Source: DASRTE01 sp035316885 (GTDB lineage: Bacteria; Actinomycetota; Actinomycetes; Jiangellales; Jiangellaceae). Taken from it: 5,603 nucleotides of DNA. The DNA lies in contig DATHII010000060.1 in the NCBI GenBank assembly GCA_035316885.1, forward strand, positions 1-5,603, in the 5' to 3' direction. Under the pieces are notes generated by a model, which saw nothing but the letters and a program-made list of their open reading frames with translations, had not been told where the DNA came from and did not search any database. Both the position numbers and the translations under genes were made by a program. The number at the start of each line of letters is the position of its first letter. The first letter of the stretch is position 1. This document shows, one piece after another, positions 4,132 to 5,603 of this stretch.

Positions 4132-5603
4132 ATGAGTACCGCCAGCACTACCGCCCCGACCACCGGCGAGAGCCGCGGCTTCCCCGGGCTGGCCCAACTG
4201 CAACGCCTCGGCCGCAGCCTCATGCTGCCGATCGCCTCCCTGCCCGCCGCGGCCCTCCTGCTGAGGCTCGGCCAGCCGGACATGCTCGGCGAGGACGGCC
4301 TCGCCCAGGTCCTCGGCGACTGGCTGGATCCCGTCGCAGCGGTGATCGGCGCGGCCGGCGGCGCGCTGTTCGCCAACCTGCCCCTCATCTTCGCGGTGGG
4401 CGTGTCGTTCGGGTTCGCCCGGAAGTCGGACGGGTCGACCGCCCTGGCCGGCCTGATCGGCTACCTCGTGTTCAAGGGCGTCACCGACGCCATGTCGCCG
4501 TACATCCTGGGCGAGCCCGAGGAGGGCGCCCCCCAGGAGCTGATCAACTTCGGTGTCCTCGGCGGCCTCGTCATCGGCATCACGGCTGCGCTGTTGTGGC
4601 AGCGGTACTACCGCATCAAACTACCGCCGTACCTGGCCTTCTTCGGCGGCCGCCGCTTCGTGCCGATCATCACCGCCCTGGCGGCGATCATCATCGGCGT
4701 CCTGATGAGCTTCGTCTACAAGCCGTTCGACGCCGGCATAACGAACCTCAGCGAATGGGTGACGGAGAACGAGGTCGTCGGTGGTGGCGTGTACGGGACG
4801 CTCAACCGGCTGCTCATCCCGGTCGGTCTGCACCACATCCTGAACTTCACGCCATGGTTCCAGTTCGGCGAGTACACGACGGACGACGGGACCGTCGTCA
4901 CCGGCGACATCCAGCGGTTCCTCAACGGCGACCCGACAGCCGGTGCGTTCATGACCGGGTTCTTCCCGATCATGATGTTCGCCCTGCCGGCAGCGGCGCT
5001 GGCGATCTGGCACACCGCCAAGCCGGCGCACAAGAAGATCGTCGGCGGCATCATGCTCTCCGCCGCCCTCACGTCGTTCATCACCGGCGTCACGGAGCCG
5101 CTGGAGTTCTCCTTCCTGTTCGTCGCGTTCCCGCTGTACTTCATCCACGCGATCCTGACGGGCACCTCGCTGGCCCTCACGAATGCGTTGGACATCCGGG
5201 ACGGCTTCGGGTTCTCGGCCGGTGCGATCGACTACCTGCTCAACTTCCGGATAGCCACCCTGCCGCTGCTGCTGATCGTCATCGGCCTGGGATACGCGGT
5301 GATCTACTACTTCCTGTTCCGCTGGGTGATCACCAAGTGGAACCTGCGGACGCCTGGTCGTGAGGAGACCACCGAGGCGCTGCGGGCATCCCTGGGCGAG
5401 GAGGCGGTCGAACTGGTCGAGGCCGGCGTCGGCGCCGACGTCATCACCGGCGGCACGGTCGGCGAGGGCGCAGCACGGCGGGACATGAGCCAGGCCGGAC
5501 GCGAGCCGCTCGCACCCGAAAGGCCCGTCGCGGACCTGGCGCCCGAGCCGCCCGCCCCGGACCAGCGCCGGCTGGACGAGCCGGGACCGGAACAGCCGGG
5601 TCC
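4132..5603 (+). CDS. PTS EIIC permease, glucose/GlcNAc family, NagE2-like (partial, C-terminus off the right edge)
   Basis: This is the membrane permease of the PTS, importing a sugar while it is phosphorylated by EIIB. All 490 visible codons are open. Residues 1-410 form one full EIIC domain with about ten hydrophobic segments (for example 27-47, 67-95, 138-156, 176-195, 272-292, 323-345, 376-399). Signature motifs are GLHHILNFTPWFQFGEY (232-248), GDIQRFLNGDPTAGAFMTGFFPIMMF (split here as GDIQRF 258-263 and FMTGFFPIMMF 273-283), GVTEPLEFSFLF (319-330) and FSAGAIDYLLNF (361-372). His234/His235 and Glu322 fall where this fold binds sugar. The HHxLNxxxWF and GDIxRF patterns point to GlcNAc rather than glucose, by comparison with NagE. 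No EIIB domain follows; instead residues 411-490 are an acidic, then Pro/Glu-rich tail that continues past the window. The free EIIB and EIIA encoded on the other strand are the expected partners. The ATG start has a good ribosome-binding site. Confidence 0.93.
   Translation, partial: MSTASTTAPTTGESRGFPGLAQLQRLGRSLMLPIASLPAAALLLRLGQPDMLGEDGLAQVLGDWLDPVAAVIGAAGGALFANLPLIFAVGVSFGFARKSDGSTALAGLIGYLVFKGVTDAMSPYILGEPEEGAPQELINFGVLGGLVIGITAALLWQRYYRIKLPPYLAFFGGRRFVPIITALAAIIIGVLMSFVYKPFDAGITNLSEWVTENEVVGGGVYGTLNRLLIPVGLHHILNFTPWFQFGEYTTDDGTVVTGDIQRFLNGDPTAGAFMTGFFPIMMFALPAAALAIWHTAKPAHKKIVGGIMLSAALTSFITGVTEPLEFSFLFVAFPLYFIHAILTGTSLALTNALDIRDGFGFSAGAIDYLLNFRIATLPLLLIVIGLGYAVIYYFLFRWVITKWNLRTPGREETTEALRASLGEEAVELVEAGVGADVITGGTVGEGAARRDMSQAGREPLAPERPVADLAPEPPAPDQRRLDEPGPEQPG

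Noticed and set aside
4596..5363. A 255-codon open frame on the plus strand within the EIIC gene.
   Set aside because: It is a +1-type shadow of the permease; its product is His/Arg/Pro-rich with no membrane segments, while the EIIC frame carries all family signatures.

Overview
The window is very GC-rich with strong G/C third-position bias, and all its genes have actinobacterial counterparts. It looks like chromosome from a high-GC actinomycete; the genus cannot be fixed. It holds a compact amino-sugar phosphotransferase (PTS) locus, most like the N-acetylglucosamine (GlcNAc) PTS of Streptomyces, in two divergent transcription units that share one control region.

Leftward unit (minus strand, from about 3230 down to the left edge): a GntR/HutC regulator with a UTRA domain (2463-3230), a stand-alone double-SIS sugar isomerase or deaminase (1332-2405), a single-domain PTS EIIB (1105-1335), a single-domain glucose-family EIIA (612-1073), and a HAD phosphatase cut by the left edge (1-624). 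Gaps are 57 bp, a 4-bp overlap, 31 bp and a 13-bp overlap, so the five genes are probably one operon.

Rightward unit (plus strand): a second GntR/HutC-UTRA regulator (3368-4123), then, 8 bp later, a glucose/GlcNAc-family PTS EIIC permease (4132 to the right edge, no stop reached).

Control region (3231-3367): 137 bp with a near-consensus promoter facing right and a 16-bp imperfect palindrome at 3327-3342 that closely matches the DasR-responsive element (dre) of streptomycetes. An extra half-site lies one helical turn further on. Both regulators resemble DasR, so the site is the likely operator for one or both.

How it may work: EI and HPr, encoded elsewhere, pass phosphate to EIIA (His75), then EIIB (Cys23), and EIIC imports and phosphorylates an amino sugar. 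The SIS protein would convert glucosamine-6-phosphate to fructose-6-phosphate plus ammonia. No NagA deacetylase is visible, so either it lies elsewhere or the imported sugar is not acetylated. The HAD enzyme may relieve sugar-phosphate build-up. The main points for follow-up are the paralogous divergent regulator pair at one dre-like site, the PTS split over both strands, and the long tail on EIIC. No RNA genes, CRISPR arrays, insertion sequences or terminators were found.
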